Source of the DNA: Treponema sp.
Lineage (GTDB): Bacteria > Spirochaetota > Spirochaetia > Treponematales > Breznakiellaceae
Length of the DNA stretch: 10,802 nucleotides
Assembly: GCA_031258265.1 (NCBI GenBank)
Contig: JAIRNB010000309.1
Coordinates: forward strand, 1-10,802
Direction: 5' to 3'
The position numbers and the translations under genes were made by a program. Below, in pieces: positions 1 through 7,125 of the stretch. Numbering within the stretch: position 1 is the stretch's first letter; each line of letters begins with the position of its first letter. The notes beneath the pieces were generated by a model. That model made no database searches, was not told where the DNA came from, and worked only from the letters and a program-made list of their open reading frames with translations.

Positions 1-23
1 TTCTTCGGTAAAGGGAAACGGCT

Positions 24-1091
24 ATGCACTATACCGATTATTGCGATTCGGGGATCTATGAAAGCGCCCTGGTCTATGAAAATGCCCTGGGGGAAACTAT
101 CCCCATCCGCTACGTTCCCCCGCTGGAGGAATTCCCCGCCCCCCTGGCCGGCGGAAAGGCGGGACAGACAGAACGGCAGGCGGGACAGGCAAGACAGGCG
201 GGGCTTTTCTTCAAGAGCGCCAAACCCTATTTTTTCATTGCCCCCGCTTTTTTATTTATCCTGTTCTGGCTTTATCGTCCCCTGGCCGGGAATTTCTACT
301 ATGCCTTTACCCAATGGGCCATGGTTCCGGGAACCCGGCCCCAGTGGGTGGGGATAAACAACTTTTTACGCTTTACCGGGAGCAAGGACTTCGGCATTGC
401 CATCTCCAACACGGTTTTTTATACCCTGGGACTCCTGCCCTTTTCCGTGGTCATCCCCCTGTTCCTGGCGGCAGTTAGCAATCAACTCCCGCCCAGGGTA
501 AAAAACATCTACCGGATTATTTTGTTTGTCCCCATGATCATGGCGCCGGTCTCCGCCGCCGCTATTTGGCGCTGGCTGCTCCATCCCAGCAACGGCCTGG
601 TAAACCTTATCCTCCGGGCCCTGAACATTACTTCTTCTAATGTGGCCTTCTTTTCCGATCCCGCCGCCGCGCGGATCGCCATCCTCGTTATCACCGGCTG
701 GAAAATGACAGGTTTCGGTACGCTGATATTCTCGGCGGCCCTTGCCGGAATCGATTCCATGTACTACCAAGCCGCCTCCCTGGACGGAGCCTCAAACAGA
801 CGCATGTTTCTAAGCATAACCATCCCCCTTGTTTCTCCCTCCATTATGCTCATGGTAATGATGAGTATCCTCTTTGCCAGCCAATGGACCTTTACCTATA
901 TCGATATCCTTAGCGGCGGGGGGCCTTTTGGCAGATCGACCAATATCTATTACGAAATGTACAAGTACGGCTTTCAAAATTTGGATGTCGGCATGAGTTC
1001 CGCGGCGGCAAATCTGTTTCTTGCCGTCTTTGGCTGCATAGGACTCCTCCTTTCACAGCTTTCAAAGGGCCTGAGCTTCTATGATAATTAA
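24..1091 (+). CDS. Carbohydrate ABC transporter permease (MalF/UgpA type) with unusual N-terminal extension
   Basis: Inner-membrane permease subunit of a binding-protein-dependent (probably sugar) ABC importer, 355 aa. The first membrane segment begins near residue 70 (YFFIAPAFLFILFWL), and several hydrophobic segments follow. The cytoplasmic EAA-type loop that contacts the ATPase lies at about residues 247-275 (QAASLDGAS, then ITIPLVSP). Family members usually have a short cytoplasmic tail before TM1. Here about 65 residues precede it, with no resemblance to the family that I recognise, ending in a Gln/Arg-rich imperfect repeat (GQTERQ, AGQARQ). ATG 24 is the only ATG, GTG or TTG in frame before TM1; a stop lies at 9-11 and an AAAGGG ribosome site at 10-15. 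The gene overlaps the next permease by 11 nt, so the two are cotranscribed. Substrate cannot be read from sequence; the binding protein and ATPase lie outside the window. Confidence 0.88.
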   Translation: MHYTDYCDSGIYESALVYENALGETIPIRYVPPLEEFPAPLAGGKAGQTERQAGQARQAGLFFKSAKPYFFIAPAFLFILFWLYRPLAGNFYYAFTQWAMVPGTRPQWVGINNFLRFTGSKDFGIAISNTVFYTLGLLPFSVVIPLFLAAVSNQLPPRVKNIYRIILFVPMIMAPVSAAAIWRWLLHPSNGLVNLILRALNITSSNVAFFSDPAAARIAILVITGWKMTGFGTLIFSAALAGIDSMYYQAASLDGASNRRMFLSITIPLVSPSIMLMVMMSILFASQWTFTYIDILSGGGPFGRSTNIYYEMYKYGFQNLDVGMSSAAANLFLAVFGCIGLLLSQLSKGLSFYDN

Positions 1092-1917
1092 CCGGCGGGC
1101 GCAAATAAGAGGCCGTTTCCAGGCCGCCGCCGCCCACACATTAATGCTTATTTTTTGTTTCCTCGCGGTATTCCCCGTCTACTGGATGATCGTTTCATCA
1201 TTCAAAAACGAAGGGGAAATATTTTCCCCCAGCCTCTGGCCCCAGGCCTTTACCCTGACAAATTATATGTATGCCTTCCGGGAGCTTCCCATTCTGCGGA
1301 TGCTCCTTGTTTCCTGTGGTACCGCCCTTTCTCAGACTCTCCTCCAGCTTGGTACCGGGATACTGGCCGCCTACGGCATGATCCGCTTTTCATTCCGGGG
1401 CAAAAGCCTCTGCACCCTCCTCCTAAGCCTGGCCTGGCTTATCCCCATACAGTCGATCATGATCCCCAATTATGTGCTGATAGTCCGCGCCGGACTTGCG
1501 GATAACCCCGCGGCGATTATCCTGCCCCACGCCGCATCGGCCTTCGCCATCCTTAACCTGGTTCAAGCCTTTAAGTCCTACCCCCTTTCGATTATCGAAG
1601 CGGCCCACATTGACGGCGCCTCCGATATGGCGATCCTCCTCATGGTTATTCTGCCCAATATGATGCCAAGCATTTCTTCCCTGGGGATTCTCCTGTTCAT
1701 CACCTCATGGAACGATTACCTGTGGCCCCGGCTGGTTATCCGGCACATGGAAAATGCCCCCATCCAGATAGGACTGCGCTCGTTCATCAGTTCCGACACG
1801 AATCTTTGGGGTTCTCTCATGGCCGCCACTACGGTATCCTGTATCCCTATATTTGTGTTGTATACCGCCCTTCAGCGCAAAATCGTGGACTCCTTTGTGA
1901 AATGGGGCCTAAAATAA
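1081..1917 (+). CDS. Carbohydrate ABC transporter permease (MalG/UgpE type)
   Basis: Second permease subunit of the same importer, 278 aa, normal length for MalG-like proteins. The N-terminus is short and basic, followed by TM1 (TLMLIFCFLAVFPVYWMIVSS) and the typical 'SFK' element just after it. The EAA loop is well conserved: E173-A174-A175, G179, then VILPNMMPS. The C-terminus ends in the typical 'FVKWGLK'-like tail. The start overlaps the upstream permease by 11 nt, with an AAAGGG ribosome site at 1064-1069, so translational coupling is likely. Together the two proteins would form the heterodimeric channel. Sugar specificity is unknown. Known of the family: permeases of this class import mono- or oligosaccharides or glycerol-phosphate. 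Inferred: the downstream phosphatase-like gene belongs to the same transcription unit. Confidence 0.92.
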   Translation: MIINRRAQIRGRFQAAAAHTLMLIFCFLAVFPVYWMIVSSFKNEGEIFSPSLWPQAFTLTNYMYAFRELPILRMLLVSCGTALSQTLLQLGTGILAAYGMIRFSFRGKSLCTLLLSLAWLIPIQSIMIPNYVLIVRAGLADNPAAIILPHAASAFAILNLVQAFKSYPLSIIEAAHIDGASDMAILLMVILPNMMPSISSLGILLFITSWNDYLWPRLVIRHMENAPIQIGLRSFISSDTNLWGSLMAATTVSCIPIFVLYTALQRKIVDSFVKWGLK

Positions 1918-1932
1918 ATAAACGGGAGTAAA

Positions 1933-2688
1933 ATGAATAAAATGACAGATACAAACGTTCCTAAGTCGATCCCCCTGGAGGGATGTTTGAACTTTCGGGA
2001 TCTTGGCGGTTATGCCGGGGAGGGAGGCGGGAAAATACGCCATGGACAGCTATACCGCGCCGATGATCTCTCCAAACTCAGCGCCGCCGATATTACCCGT
2101 ATCGAAGAACTGAGCATTTCCGTCGTCATCGATCTGCGCTCCGCCGCGGAACTGAGTCACGCCCCCAATCCCCTGGCCGAAAGGCCGGGCTTTGCGTATC
2201 ACCATATCCCGCTCCTGGACGGCGTTAATTCCGCCCCCGGCAGCCCGCCGGGGATCCAAAGTCTGCCGGAGATGTACAAGTCCCTGCTGCCAAACGCCGG
2301 CGTCCAGATTAACCAGGTGTTTCAGATCCTTGGAAACCGGGAAGGCCGGAGCCTGGTGTTCCACTGTACCGCGGGGAAGGACCGGACAGGGGTCATCGCC
2401 GCCCTCATCCTGAATCTCTGCGGCGTGGCGGATAAGGACATTATCGCCGATTACGCCCTAAGCTATGAAAAAATACGGCCCCTCTGCGACATGATGACGC
2501 GGCGGGCCCGGGAGGCCGGCATTGAAATTCCCGAACACCTGCTCCGCTCGGACCCGGCCTTCATAGCGGAATTTTTAGACTTCCTGAAAAAGACCTATAC
2601 CGGCGCGGAATCGTATCTGCTAAACACCGGTTTAAGCGCCGCTTGCCTGACAGGGCTTAAGGCCAGCCTTCTAAGCAAGACCGCTTGA
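1933..2688 (+). CDS. Tyrosine-phosphatase-like protein (Y_phosphatase3/IphP family)
   Basis: A 251-aa cysteine-dependent phosphatase of the bacterial IphP-like family. The N-terminal signature NFRDLGGY (about residues 20-27) is followed by a region typical of the family (LYRADDLSKL, VVIDLRS). The P-loop HCTAGKDRTG places the nucleophilic Cys at residue 145 and the phosphate-binding Arg at 151. No signal peptide is visible, so it is probably cytoplasmic. Such enzymes hydrolyse phosphotyrosine or other phosphate esters; the natural substrate is unknown. It follows the permease gene by 15 nt and is probably in the same operon. GGGAG at 1924-1928 lies 4 nt before ATG 1933 and 13 nt before the in-frame ATG 1942, so either may be the start. 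The stop is TGA, showing that TGA is used as a normal stop in this genome. Confidence 0.88.
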   Translation: MNKMTDTNVPKSIPLEGCLNFRDLGGYAGEGGGKIRHGQLYRADDLSKLSAADITRIEELSISVVIDLRSAAELSHAPNPLAERPGFAYHHIPLLDGVNSAPGSPPGIQSLPEMYKSLLPNAGVQINQVFQILGNREGRSLVFHCTAGKDRTGVIAALILNLCGVADKDIIADYALSYEKIRPLCDMMTRRAREAGIEIPEHLLRSDPAFIAEFLDFLKKTYTGAESYLLNTGLSAACLTGLKASLLSKTA

Positions 2689-2804
2689 CAACTAAAATGT
2701 AGGATGACAAAAACAAAACCACATAAGTGTAGGAAAATTAGGTACTTTTTCCATATTTCCATATCCCCATCCGGGAACTTAATTCCATTCAAAACCTAAA
2801 CCCC

Positions 2805-2844
2805 TTCCGGTAAAACCGGAATCCCCGAAAACCGGGGATTCCGG
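2805..2844 (+). promoter_or_regulatory. Two mutually exclusive hairpins in the gap between the phosphatase gene and amt
   Basis: Positions 2816-2827 and 2833-2844 form a perfect 12-bp stem with a 5-nt loop. The first half of the left arm (CCGGAA, 2816-2821) also pairs perfectly with TTCCGG at 2805-2810 across a 5-nt TAAAA loop. Only one of the two can form. No T-tract follows, so this is not a classical Rho-independent terminator. It may simply end the upstream transcript or protect its 3' end. The rest of the 2689-2998 gap holds a possible sigma-54 promoter and nothing else that I recognise as coding. Confidence 0.5.
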
Positions 2845-2903
2845 CCCTTCCCCCGGACCAAAATTCAAATTTTAGCGCTTTTTCTCCGGTATCCACCGGC
2901 CCT

Positions 2904-2919
2904 TGGCATGGTTCTGGCT
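2904..2919 (+). promoter_or_regulatory. Candidate sigma-54 (-24/-12) promoter for amt-glnK-glnN
   Basis: TGGCAT at 2904-2909, five bases, then TGGCT at 2915-2919. The invariant GG and GC are exactly 10 nt apart, as required for RpoN promoters (consensus TGGCAC-N5-TTGCW); each half has one mismatch. Transcription would begin near 2930, leaving a leader of about 70 nt before the GTG start of amt. RpoN control of ammonium transport and PII genes is well known in other bacteria; here it is an inference from a single match. The later TGGCAA at 2970-2975 lacks a proper -12 element. Confidence 0.45.
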
Positions 2920-2998
2920 TCATTTTATTTAAGAATCGGTTTCAAAATCGTAACTGCGTGGAATCGGTCTGGCAACATTTTGTTAGGAGGACAGAAAA

Positions 2999-4360
2999 GT
3001 GCGAAAAAGAATCGGCATCCTGGTAATCCTGCTGGCTTGCATGGGAGTTTCCCTCTTTGCCCAGGAAAGTAACGAAAGTCTGGGATTCTCCCTGGACGTA
3101 ATATGGCTCTTTATCGGGGCCATCCTGGTGTTCATCATGCAGGCGGGTTTCGCCCTGGTGGAAACCGGCCTTACCCGGGCAAAAAACTCCACCAACATCA
3201 CCATGAAAAACGTGATGGACTTCTGTTTTGGAGCTATCGTGTACTGGGCCCTGGGCTGGGGCTTCATGTACGGGAAAGACGCTCTGGGCGGTCTTATCGG
3301 GACCGATCAGTTTTTCTTCAGCAACATGGAATTGACTCTGGAAAACGCGGATATATATAAGAATTGGTTTTTCCAGGTAGTCTTCGCCGCCACCGCGGCT
3401 ACTATCGTGTCCGGGGCCATGGCGGAACGGACCCAGTTCAAATCTTACCTAATCTATACCTGCTTTATTTCCGCCTTTATCTATCCCATTTCCGGGCACT
3501 GGGCCTGGAATGCCGACGGCTGGCTTGCAAAACTTGGGTTCCACGATTTCGCCGGTTCTACGGTGGTCCACTCCGTAGGCGGTTGGGCGGCCTTCATGGG
3601 TGCCATCGTCCTGGGCCCCCGGATTGGGAAATACGTCAAAGGATCGGATGGGAAAGTTACCGTCAAAGCCTTCCCCGGCCACAACATCCCCTATGCCGCC
3701 TTGGGTGTCCTCCTGCTGTTCTTCGGCTGGTTTGGTTTTAACGGCGCTTCCACCCTTACATCCCTGGGCGGGGGCAGCGTATGGAGCGGTATCAATATCT
3801 CCCGGGTTTGCACCACCACCACCCTGGCAGCGGCGGCCGGCGCGGTAAGCGCCCTTGTTTTCTCCTGGTTCTGGTTTAAAAAGCCCGATGCTTCCATGAC
3901 CCTGAACGGGCTCCTGGCGGGACTGGTGGCGATAACCGCGCCCTGTGGAGTGGTTTCTCCGGCGGCGGCGGTTATCATTGGCCTTATCGGCGGGGTTCTC
4001 GTAGTCCTGGCGGTGGAATTTATCGACAAGGTTCTCAAAATCGATGATCCGGTGGGCGCCGTTTCGGTCCACTGTGTCTGCGGTATCTTCGGGACCCTGG
4101 CGGTCGGTATCTGGGCTAACGCCCCGGAAGACGGAGTCCTGGGGCTTCTCCATGGCGGCGGTTTCGCCCAGCTTGGAAAACAGCTTGTGGGTGTTTTCTC
4201 GGTCGGCGCCTGGGCGGCCCTGACAAGTTTGGCATTGTTCTTTATCATCAAGGCAATCACCGGCCTGCGGGTTAGTCCCAAAGAAGAGATGATGGGCCTT
4301 GACCTGTCTGAACACAAGGCGGAAGCATACGCGGGCTTCCAGATCTTCAGCAACATGTAA
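2999..4360 (+). CDS. amt: Ammonium transporter (Amt family) with N-terminal signal peptide
   Basis: A 453-aa trimeric ammonium channel of the inner membrane. A GTG start follows AGGAGG (2985-2990) with 8-nt spacing. Residues 1-21 form a cleavable signal peptide (basic MRKR, hydrophobic core, likely cut SLFA|QE). The Amt signatures are all present: GFALVETGLTRAKNS near the first TM of the core, GHWAWNADGWL, Asp-183 in DFAGSTVVH (equivalent to E. coli AmtB D160), and the pore twin histidines H191 (HSVGGW) and H358 (HCVCGIFGTLAVG). The cytoplasmic tail LRVSPKEEMMGLDLSEHKAEAY is the conserved region through which PII blocks the channel in other species. glnK follows after 15 nt, the classic amt-glnK pairing. 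The tail differs from family norms only in ending with a short FQIFSNM. Confidence 0.96.
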   Translation: MRKRIGILVILLACMGVSLFAQESNESLGFSLDVIWLFIGAILVFIMQAGFALVETGLTRAKNSTNITMKNVMDFCFGAIVYWALGWGFMYGKDALGGLIGTDQFFFSNMELTLENADIYKNWFFQVVFAATAATIVSGAMAERTQFKSYLIYTCFISAFIYPISGHWAWNADGWLAKLGFHDFAGSTVVHSVGGWAAFMGAIVLGPRIGKYVKGSDGKVTVKAFPGHNIPYAALGVLLLFFGWFGFNGASTLTSLGGGSVWSGINISRVCTTTTLAAAAGAVSALVFSWFWFKKPDASMTLNGLLAGLVAITAPCGVVSPAAAVIIGLIGGVLVVLAVEFIDKVLKIDDPVGAVSVHCVCGIFGTLAVGIWANAPEDGVLGLLHGGGFAQLGKQLVGVFSVGAWAALTSLALFFIIKAITGLRVSPKEEMMGLDLSEHKAEAYAGFQIFSNM

Positions 4361-4375
4361 GTAAGGAGGCGGAAG

Positions 4376-4717
4376 ATGAAATTAATCATTGCGTATATTC
4401 AGCCCCACGCGCTGAACGATGTAAAACAGGAGCTTTTCAAGGCCGAGGTGTATAAGATCTCGGTAACTAACGCCATGGGCTGCGGCCAGCAGAAAGGCTA
4501 CACCGAGCAGTTCCGGGGCGTGGAAATGGAGGTGAATCTTCTCAAAAAGGTTCGTATAGAAATTGCCGTGAACGATAACTTTGTTAAACCCACGGTGGAC
4601 GCGATTATCCGGGGGGCCAGGAGCGGCGAGATTGGGGACGGGAAGATATTCGTCCTTCCTATCGAGGAAACCATTCGCATCAGAACCGGGGAGACCGGCA
4701 GCGCGGCTATCGGATAA
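4376..4717 (+). CDS. glnK: PII nitrogen regulatory protein (GlnK/GlnB), no Tyr-51
   Basis: A 113-aa PII signal protein; homotrimer that binds ATP/ADP and 2-oxoglutarate and, when encoded beside amt, normally controls the ammonium channel. It aligns without gaps to E. coli GlnB: Q39-K40-G41 at the T-loop base, E44, R47-G48, E50, then GDGKIFV with K90, and R101 and R103 in IRIRTGE. In the T-loop, Tyr-51, the uridylylation site of proteobacteria, is Met-51, and Tyr-46 is Phe-46; the only nearby Tyr is Y42. Control by uridylylation at residue 51 is therefore excluded, leaving nucleotide and 2-oxoglutarate sensing. AAGGAGG at 4363-4369 sits 6 nt before ATG. It lies between amt and a type III glutamine synthetase, which it might also regulate. 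Confidence 0.96.
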   Translation: MKLIIAYIQPHALNDVKQELFKAEVYKISVTNAMGCGQQKGYTEQFRGVEMEVNLLKKVRIEIAVNDNFVKPTVDAIIRGARSGEIGDGKIFVLPIEETIRIRTGETGSAAIG

Positions 4718-4738
4718 TCAAGCAAAACAACGTCAAAA

Positions 4739-4762
4739 AAGGCAGGATTCCGGTCCTGCCTT
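4739..4762 (+). terminator. Hairpin between glnK and glnN (weak terminator or processing site)
   Basis: AAGGCAGGA (4739-4747) pairs with TCCTGCCTT (4754-4762) around a 6-nt loop, giving a 9-bp stem. The A-rich run before it and the broken T-run after it (TTGTTG) make a poor intrinsic terminator, so partial read-through into glnN is likely. It may set the relative amounts of amt-glnK and glnN mRNA. Confidence 0.5.
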
Positions 4763-4791
4763 GTTGAAATTTACCAGGATTCGGAGGTTGT

Positions 4792-6936
4792 ATGAATTGC
4801 TGTGATGAAGGCTGCTGCGGGGGAGTTGATTTTACCCAAACCCCGATAGCGGAGCTGTACGGTTCGAATTGCTTTTCCAACGCGGTAATGCGGGAAAGGC
4901 TTCCGAAGAATATTTATAAAGAGATTCTGGCGGTTCAGGCCGGGGAAAAGGAACTGACCCTGGAAGTAGCGGAGGTGGTGGCCGCTTCCATGCGGGACTG
5001 GGCTATCGAAAAAGGGGCAAGCCACTATACCCACTGGTTTCATCCCCTTACCGGGCTTACCGCCGAAAAGCACGACGCCTTTATTTCTCCCACCGGGGAC
5101 GGCGGCGTACTGCTGGAATTTTCCGGGAAGGAACTTATCAAAGGTGAACCCGACGCCTCTTCATTCCCTTCCGGGGGTTTAAGGGCCACCTTCGAGGCCC
5201 GGGGTTATACCGCCTGGGATGTGACCAGCCCCGCCTTCCTCAAACAGGATAAAACCGGGACTACCCTTTGTATCCCCACGGCGTTTATCAGTTACTACGG
5301 CCAGGCCCTGGACAAAAAGGTCCCCCTCCTAAAATCCATCGACGCCCTTTCAAAGCAGGCTATCCGTGTTCTCCGGGCCCTGGGGAACAATGCCAGTAAG
5401 CGGGTATTTACCACCGTGGGACCGGAACAGGAATACTTCCTGGTGGACAGGGAATTCTATAATAAACGGCCCGATCTTATCCTTACCGGCCGCACGGTTT
5501 TCGGCGCCCTCCCCGCCAAAGGGCAGGAGCTGGAGGATCATTACTTTGGCGCGATTAAAGAACGGATCGCGGATTTCATGCGGGAACTGAACTACGAGCT
5601 GTGGAAGGTGGGGATTCCCGCCAAGACCCAGCACAACGAAGTAGCCCCCAACCAGTTTGAAATTGCCCCCATCTATGCCAACAGTTCGGCGGCGGTGGAC
5701 GCAAACCAACTGGTCATGGAGACGATCCGCAGTGTGGCCCGCCGCCACGGCCTGGAAGGGCTGCTCCACGAGAAACCCTTCGCGGGAGTCAACGGTTCCG
5801 GCAAGCATAACAACTGGTCCATGGCTACCGACGACGGCCTTAACCTCTTTGAACCCGGGGATGATCCCGCGTCCAACGCCAGGTTCCTTCTCTTTGCCGC
5901 GGCGGTGGTGGAAGCGGTGGACCGTTATGCCCTGCTCATCCGCTCGTCCACGGCCACCAGCGCCAACGAACACCGGCTGGGCGCCAACGAGGCCCCCCCG
6001 GCGATTATCTCCGTCTTCTTCGGCGGTCCCCTGACGGAAATTTTGGAAAATATTGCCGAAGGCAAAGCCGGGGGCAAGGCGGAAAGCGGCGCCACGATCA
6101 AGATTGGCGTTACCAGCCTTCCCGCGCTGCCCAAAGACGTGTCCGACAGGAACCGTACCAGCCCCTTTGCCTTTACGGGAAACAAATTTGAATTCCGCAT
6201 GGTGGGTTCCTCCCAGTCTATCGCCACCCCCAACACCTACCTCAATGTGGCGGTGGCCCAGGTTCTTTCCGAATACGCGGATAAACTGGAAGGGGCTTCC
6301 AACAAGCAGGAGACCATCCAAAATATCATCAAGGAATCCTATTCAAAACACCGTAAGGTGGTATTCAACGGAAACAACTACTCCGATGAATGGGTACTGG
6401 AAGCGGAACGGCGGGGCCTCCCCAATGTACGCAGCGCGGTAGACGCCCTCCAGATTCTTATCCGCAGTGAAACCGTATCCCTCTTTGAAACTCACAAAGT
6501 CCTCACCAAGGAGGAACTGGAAAGCCGCTACCACATTTACCTGGAAAAGTATTCCAAGCAGGTAAATATCGAGGCGGGAGTAACTATCGATCTGGCCCGC
6601 CGTTATATTTTCCCGGCGGTTACTTCCTATGCTTCTTCCCTGGCTCAGGACGCGGCGGCCCTGGCGGGAATCGGGGCCAACAATACCGCCCAGTCCAAAC
6701 GGGCCAAGCGAATCGCCGATCTGGCCTCGGAACTCTTTGACGAAACCGCCAAGCTGGAGACCTCTTTAACCGAGGCCCAGGGGATCGAAGACGCTTTTGC
6801 CCAGGCCAAAGCCTACTGTGAAAAGATTCGGCTCGGTATGGATGCCGTTCGCGCTAAAGCCGATGCCCTGGAGAAGATCGTCGCCAAGGATGTATGGCCC
6901 TTCCCCGGCTACGAGGAACTTCTATTTAAGATTTAA
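4792..6936 (+). CDS. glnN: Type III glutamine synthetase (GSIII)
   Basis: A 714-aa ATP-dependent glutamine synthetase that joins ammonium to glutamate in the cytoplasm; the length fits GSIII (about 700-730 aa, dodecamers), not the ~450-aa type I enzymes. Catalytic-core signatures in order: N-terminal GSNCFSNAVMRERLP, GPEQEYFLVD with metal-ligand Glu at 212-214, HNEVAPNQFEIAP from H281, NGSGKHNNWS at 334-343 (ammonium/glutamate site and ATP-loop His), EHRLGANEAPP at 393-403, NRTSPFAF and NKFEFRMVGSS with Arg-469. The helical C-terminal extension typical of GSIII ends in VWPFPGYEELLF. GGAGG at 4783-4787 lies 4 nt before ATG. Odd feature: the first nine residues contain four cysteines (C3, C4, C8, C9). 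It is the last gene of the amt-glnK-glnN unit. Confidence 0.96.
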   Translation: MNCCDEGCCGGVDFTQTPIAELYGSNCFSNAVMRERLPKNIYKEILAVQAGEKELTLEVAEVVAASMRDWAIEKGASHYTHWFHPLTGLTAEKHDAFISPTGDGGVLLEFSGKELIKGEPDASSFPSGGLRATFEARGYTAWDVTSPAFLKQDKTGTTLCIPTAFISYYGQALDKKVPLLKSIDALSKQAIRVLRALGNNASKRVFTTVGPEQEYFLVDREFYNKRPDLILTGRTVFGALPAKGQELEDHYFGAIKERIADFMRELNYELWKVGIPAKTQHNEVAPNQFEIAPIYANSSAAVDANQLVMETIRSVARRHGLEGLLHEKPFAGVNGSGKHNNWSMATDDGLNLFEPGDDPASNARFLLFAAAVVEAVDRYALLIRSSTATSANEHRLGANEAPPAIISVFFGGPLTEILENIAEGKAGGKAESGATIKIGVTSLPALPKDVSDRNRTSPFAFTGNKFEFRMVGSSQSIATPNTYLNVAVAQVLSEYADKLEGASNKQETIQNIIKESYSKHRKVVFNGNNYSDEWVLEAERRGLPNVRSAVDALQILIRSETVSLFETHKVLTKEELESRYHIYLEKYSKQVNIEAGVTIDLARRYIFPAVTSYASSLAQDAAALAGIGANNTAQSKRAKRIADLASELFDETAKLETSLTEAQGIEDAFAQAKAYCEKIRLGMDAVRAKADALEKIVAKDVWPFPGYEELLFKI

Positions 6937-6971
6937 CACAGCGGGCCGCGTCCCGAAAAACCGTAAAAAAA

Positions 6972-7015
6972 GGACAGGTGAGGCTGTCCGGAAGCTTTTC
7001 CGGGCAGCTTTTTTT
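6972..7015 (+). terminator. Intrinsic terminator of glnN with a competing upstream hairpin
   Basis: Bases 6983-6993 pair with 6998-7008 around the GCTT loop (11 bp, one G-U), extendable by two more pairs, and are followed by seven T (7009-7015): a strong Rho-independent terminator. Just before it, GGACAG (6972-6977) is complementary to CTGTCC (6984-6989), which is part of the terminator's left arm, so an alternative hairpin could block the terminator. Confidence 0.88.
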
Positions 7016-7044
7016 ATGTTATCATGGTTTTTCGTATTCCTAAT

Positions 7045-7103
7045 TAGTTTTTAAGGGAATCGCGGTCCTAAGTCCATAATGTGTCTGCATTATGGACAGA
7101 CTC
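7045..7103 (-). repeat. Partial copy of a hairpin-ended repeat (relative of 10038-10198)
   Basis: GTCCATAATG (7072-7081) and CATTATGGAC (7088-7097) form a 10-bp stem with a 6-nt loop. Read on the minus strand, 7103-7071 matches 10038-10070 at 32 of 33 bases. Looser similarity continues past the hairpin: TTTTTAAGGGAATCGCGG (7049-7066) corresponds to TTTTTAAGGAAATCGCGG on the minus strand of the 10-kb copy. The shared end is GAGTCTGTCC. It lies 22 nt upstream of the adh start and so is in that gene's leader or promoter. Confidence 0.65.
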
Positions 7104-7125
7104 AAATTAAACGCGGGAGGAGACC

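Noticed and set aside
2969..2984. Second sigma-54-like site (TGGCAA)
   Set aside because: The -12 GC is missing (GT instead) and the site lies against the amt ribosome site, leaving no room for a leader.
3449..4315. 288-codon minus-strand ORF opposite amt
   Set aside because: Shadow of a GC-biased gene with unmistakable Amt motifs on the plus strand; the translation is low-complexity Gly/Arg/Asp-rich with no family resemblance.
5350..6321. 323-codon minus-strand ORF opposite glnN
   Set aside because: Lies entirely within the glutamine synthetase core and has no ribosome site or recognisable domain; a codon-bias artefact.
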